From DAOUMF01 sp034411955 (GTDB lineage: Bacteria; Chloroflexota; Dehalococcoidia; SM23-28-2; RBG-16-64-32), in the NCBI GenBank assembly GCA_034411955.1, contig DAOUMF010000218.1, forward strand, positions 1 through 7,194: a DNA stretch of 7,194 nt, read 5' to 3'. The number at the start of each line of letters is the position of its first letter. Position 1 is the stretch's first letter. A program made the translations under genes and the position numbers. This document shows positions 5,248 through 7,194 of this stretch, piece by piece. The notes under the pieces were generated by a model that saw nothing but the letters and a program-made list of their open reading frames with translations, was not told where the DNA came from and made no database searches.

Positions 5248-6762
5248 ATGCGATTGAACGCCCTGGCGACTCATCTCCCCGCGGCGGAGGTCATCGGCTC
5301 CGGCGAGGTGCAGTTCAACGACGTCGAGTATGACTCGCGCCGGGTGAAGCCGGGGGCGCTGTTCGTGGCAGTGCCAGGAGGCCGCCACGATGGGCACGAC
5401 TACCTGGGTCAGGCGGTGGAGGCCGGCGCGGCGGCCGTCCTGGTGCAGGCGGATCGCCGCTCCAAGTGGGCGGGGCTGGCCGTTCCGGGCCTGGCCGTGC
5501 CCGACACCCGCCGGGGGCTGGCTGAGGCCGCGACTGCCTTCTTCGGCTGGCCCGCCCTGAAGCTCACCGTCGTCGGCGTCACCGGCACCGACGGCAAGAC
5601 CAGCCTCTGCCACCTTATCGCCCATCTGCTGGAGTCGGCGGGCGAGCGCGTTGGGCTGATGAGCACCGCCGAGAACAGGGCGGCCGGGCGCCTGCTGGCG
5701 GATAGCGGCCGCTTCACGACTCCGGAGCCGCCGCAGGTGCAATCGCTGCTGGTGCAGATGGTGGAGGCGGGCTGCCGCTACGCCGTACTGGAAGCGACCT
5801 CCCACGGGCTGGCCCAGCACCGGCTGGCCGGCTGCGAGTTCGATCTGGCGGTGATGACCAACGTGGGCAGGGACCACATGGACTTCCACCGCTCGCGGGA
5901 GGAGTACCTGGCGGCCAAGGGCCGCCTTTTCCAGATGCTTGACGAGACTGGGCACAAGGAGGCGACTAGGACAGCCGTGCTCAACGCCGACGACCCCGCT
6001 CACCGCTACTTCCAGTCGCTCACCCGGGCGCGGGTGCTGACCTACGGAGTCGATGCCGCAGCGGACGTCACGGCCGTAGACGTGCGGCGGGAGGGATGGG
6101 GAACGCGGTTCCGCCTGCTCACGCCCGCCGGCGAGACGGATGCCCGGCTGGGTCGGCCGGGAGCGTTCAACGTGGCCAACGCCCTGGCCGCCAGCGCGGC
6201 CGGCCTTGTGCTGGGCCTGGACGTAGCGTCCATCGCGCGCGGCCTGGCGTCGTGGCCGGGGGCGCCCGGTCGCATGGAGCGGGTGAACGAGGGGCAACCG
6301 TTCGACGTAGTGGTGGATTTCGCCCACGCGCCGGACTCGCTGCGGCGGGTGCTCGAGGAGCTGCGGGCGGGCAGTCGCGGCCGCGTCATCGCCGTGTTCG
6401 GCTGCATCGGGGAGCGTGACCGGGACCGGCGCTACGCCATGGGGCGGGTGGCAGCGGAACTGGCCGACTACACCTACGTAACCGACGACAACCCCTACTC
6501 CGAGGACCGGGACGTCATACTGGCAGAGATCGCTCGCGGGCTGCGCGACGCCGGCAGGAGAGAGGGCCACGATTTCGCCGTCGTGCCGGACCGGCGGGAA
6601 GCTATCGCGCAGGCGCTGGCGATGGCGGTGGACGAGGACACGGTGCTCCTGACCGGAAAGGGCCACGAACGTAAGGTGATCCTGGCGGGCGACTCCTACG
6701 AGTGTCAGGACAGCGAGGTGGCCCGTCGGGTGCTGCGGGAGCTGTTCCCGAGGACACGCTAA
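5248..6762 (+). CDS. murE: UDP-N-acetylmuramoyl-tripeptide synthetase (MurE-type Mur ligase)
   Basis: MurE uses ATP to add the third amino acid to UDP-MurNAc-L-Ala-D-Glu in peptidoglycan synthesis in the cytoplasm. Seen in 504 residues: the N-terminal substrate domain (VEYDSRRVKPGALFVAVPG, GHDYLGQAVEAGAAAVLVQ), P-loop VTGTDGKTS (about 111-119), FTTPEPPQVQ, EATSHGLAQHRL, MTNVGRDHMDFH, AKGRLF whose lysine is normally carbamylated (Lys224), FAHAPDSL, GCIGERDRDRRYAMG, DNPYSED (414-420) and TGKGHE (469-474). Length matches the family. The specificity motif is DNPY, not DNPR (meso-diaminopimelate type), and GCGGDRD is GCIGERD, so the amino acid added cannot be stated. ATG 5248 is chosen because MRLNAL matches family starts; TTG 5242 is possible. 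There is no Shine-Dalgarno, and the rnpB terminator lies immediately upstream. It ends with TAA. Confidence 0.93.
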   Translation: MRLNALATHLPAAEVIGSGEVQFNDVEYDSRRVKPGALFVAVPGGRHDGHDYLGQAVEAGAAAVLVQADRRSKWAGLAVPGLAVPDTRRGLAEAATAFFGWPALKLTVVGVTGTDGKTSLCHLIAHLLESAGERVGLMSTAENRAAGRLLADSGRFTTPEPPQVQSLLVQMVEAGCRYAVLEATSHGLAQHRLAGCEFDLAVMTNVGRDHMDFHRSREEYLAAKGRLFQMLDETGHKEATRTAVLNADDPAHRYFQSLTRARVLTYGVDAAADVTAVDVRREGWGTRFRLLTPAGETDARLGRPGAFNVANALAASAAGLVLGLDVASIARGLASWPGAPGRMERVNEGQPFDVVVDFAHAPDSLRRVLEELRAGSRGRVIAVFGCIGERDRDRRYAMGRVAAELADYTYVTDDNPYSEDRDVILAEIARGLRDAGRREGHDFAVVPDRREAIAQALAMAVDEDTVLLTGKGHERKVILAGDSYECQDSEVARRVLRELFPRTR

Positions 6763-6797
6763 CCGCTTCGCAGAACTTTCAGCGTTCGCTCATGGGC

Positions 6798-6826
6798 TTG
6801 TGAGAGCTTGGTGGTTGTGTTAGCAT
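6798..6826 (+). promoter_or_regulatory. Possible promoter for the structured RNA
   Basis: TTGTGA (6798-6803) and TAGCAT (6821-6826) lie 17 bp apart, each matching four of six positions, with TG one base before the -10. The predicted start near 6833 would fall inside the closing helix that begins at 6827, so either the promoter or the RNA boundary is wrong. Confidence 0.35.
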
Positions 6827-6852
6827 GCTGGGCAGGAAAGGAGGTGATGTGA

Positions 6853-6924
6853 ATGGGCGATAGATCCAGCGATGGCCGTAGGCCTGTCCATTCGCACCGT
6901 CACCTCTCCGAGGTGCAGGTGTAG
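6853..6924 (+). CDS. Possible 23-codon leader peptide or small protein
   Basis: ATG 6853 to TAG 6922-6924 encodes 23 residues starting MGDRSSDGRR and containing VHSHRH (three histidines in five residues). AAAGGAGGTGAT (6837-6848), a full 12-nt complement of the usual 16S rRNA 3' end, lies just upstream; from its GGAGG core the spacing is 8 nt. No homology is recognised. The strong ribosome site argues for translation; short length and position within a structured region argue for a leader peptide or chance. No histidine-synthesis gene is visible nearby. Confidence 0.35.
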   Translation: MGDRSSDGRRPVHSHRHLSEVQV

Positions 6925-6963
6925 AAGCTGAAAGGCGCGTGGACAGGTCTGCGTGCCTAGCGC

Positions 6964-6992
6964 AAAAAACCAGCCCCACGGGCTGGTTTTTT
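6964..6992. terminator. Strong, probably bidirectional intrinsic terminator
   Basis: Six As, stem CCAGCCC (6970-6976), loop CAC, stem GGGCTGG (6980-6986), then six Ts. The A and T tracts extend the pairing and give a U-tract in either direction. It ends transcription from murE or the structured RNA before birA. Confidence 0.92.
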
Positions 6993-7007
6993 GTTGCCCG
7001 CGTCCGC

Positions 7008-7013
7008 TATCCT
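7008..7013 (+). promoter_or_regulatory. Possible -10 for birA giving a leaderless transcript
   Basis: TATCCT lies 8 bases before the birA ATG, so transcription would begin about two bases before the start codon. No convincing -35 exists because the terminator occupies that space. There is no Shine-Dalgarno, which fits a leaderless message, but the evidence is thin. Confidence 0.25.
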
Positions 7014-7021
7014 CGGCTGCG

Positions 7022-7194
7022 ATGAATGTGTGGCTGAACCTCACACTCGTGGAGGAGCGGCTAGCGACTCGCTACGTGGGCAGGAACCTCCTGTACCTGA
7101 CTCAGGCGACATCCACCCAGGACGTCGCCCGGGCGGAGGCGGAACGAGATGCCCCCGAAGGCACCGCCGTGCTGGCCGAGGAGCAGACGGGCGG
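7022..7194 (+). CDS. birA: Biotin–[acetyl-CoA carboxylase] ligase, N-terminal part
   Basis: Biotin–protein ligase activates biotin with ATP and attaches it to a lysine of biotin-dependent carboxylases, notably the BCCP subunit of acetyl-CoA carboxylase, which makes the malonyl-CoA used by FabD. Seen in the 57 visible codons: YLTQATSTQDVARAEA, matching the biotin-binding STN/STQ region, and GTAVLAEEQTG, the start of the EEQTxGRGR motif that is cut by the window edge. The protein begins only about 25 residues before the STQ motif, so it lacks the N-terminal helix-turn-helix of E. coli BirA and should be a ligase without repressor function. ATG 7022 is the only sensible start. The gene starts 29 bases after the terminator. 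Confidence 0.9.
   Translation, partial: MNVWLNLTLVEERLATRYVGRNLLYLTQATSTQDVARAEAERDAPEGTAVLAEEQTG

Larger units (their letters stand above)
6827..6992 (+). ncRNA. Candidate structured RNA downstream of murE
   Basis: No known RNA family recognised. Seen helices: closing stem GCTGGGCA (6827-6834) with TGCCTAGC (6954-6961); a 14-bp helix, 6877-6890 with 6940-6953, with three G-U pairs and no mismatch, whose 3' strand directly adjoins the closing stem; inside it a hairpin CACCTC-TCC-GAGGTG (6901-6915). A competing helix pairs GGAGGTGA (6840-6847) with TCACCTCT (6900-6907), extended by GTG/CAC and AATGG/CCATT. It would bury a Shine-Dalgarno and ATG and exclude the small hairpin. A strong terminator follows at 6964-6992. 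It could be a small RNA, a murE 3' UTR element, or a translational switch for the 23-codon ORF inside. The pairing is observed; the function is inferred. Confidence 0.4.

Noticed and set aside
5236..6666. A 476-codon open frame on the minus strand opposite murE
   Set aside because: It is the antisense shadow of a GC-rich gene; the translation is rich in Arg, Pro, His and Gly without motifs, while the plus strand gives a full MurE.
6827..6992. Assignment of the structured RNA to 6S RNA, SRP RNA or tmRNA
   Set aside because: No SRP GGAAG/AGCA loop region, no tRNA-like ends or CCA, and no single long hairpin with a central bubble as in 6S RNA.
1..7194. CRISPR array, tRNA or rRNA genes, insertion sequence
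   Set aside because: No spaced direct repeats, no tRNA-like folds with T-loop sequence, and no transposase or terminal inverted repeats were seen.

Overview
The window is a GC-rich, gene-dense piece of a bacterial chromosome carrying mostly core genes. The L32-type ribosomal protein, the DUF177/YceD–rpmF–fabD cluster, a type A RNase P RNA, a Mur ligase and a biotin ligase are all bacterial. The style (very high GC, GTG and TTG starts, a zinc-ribbon protein next to a serine-recombinase-like gene and RNase HI) is compatible with Chloroflexota, possibly a Dehalococcoidia-like lineage. That placement is an inference and was not tested. Nothing in the window looks like a phage, plasmid or recently acquired island.

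Left part, minus strand (about 1-1836). A leftward cluster reads yceD (DUF177), rpmF (ribosomal protein L32), a small membrane-anchored zinc-ribbon protein and fabD (malonyl-CoA:ACP transacylase). It joins translation to fatty-acid synthesis, as in many bacteria. fabD runs off the left edge and carries an in-frame TAA at 208-210. Homology to FabD, including the catalytic histidine, continues in the same frame beyond that stop.

Middle, plus strand (about 1890-4494). A near-consensus sigma-70-type promoter lies back to back with, and overlaps, the likely yceD promoter. It drives three tightly packed genes: a coiled-coil C4 zinc-ribbon protein, a serine-recombinase-family protein and a ribonuclease HI. 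The recombinase keeps its DNA-binding and zinc-ribbon parts but has lost the catalytic serine and two active-site arginines. It therefore looks like a domesticated, non-recombining DNA-binding protein, and is one of the two most interesting items here. A convergent small gene at 4505-4702 encodes a protein made almost entirely of DnaJ-like CxxC repeats.

Right part, plus strand (about 4817-7194). rnpB, with an extended -10 promoter, perfect 13-bp P1 helix and 3' hairpin terminator, is followed within a few bases by murE. Two rnpB hairpin tips carry the same 13-nt palindrome. Downstream of murE is a 260-base gap without a conventional gene. It holds a predicted structured RNA with an 8-bp closing helix, a 14-bp long-range helix and a competing helix that would bury a perfect Shine-Dalgarno sequence and start codon of a 23-codon ORF. 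It ends in a strong bidirectional terminator. The window closes with the first 57 codons of birA (biotin–protein ligase).

The genes serve central processes: lipid synthesis (fabD, and birA through biotinylation of acetyl-CoA carboxylase), cell-wall precursor synthesis (murE), translation and RNA processing (rpmF, rnpB, rnhA). An unusually high share of the encoded proteins carry Cys-rich zinc-binding motifs.
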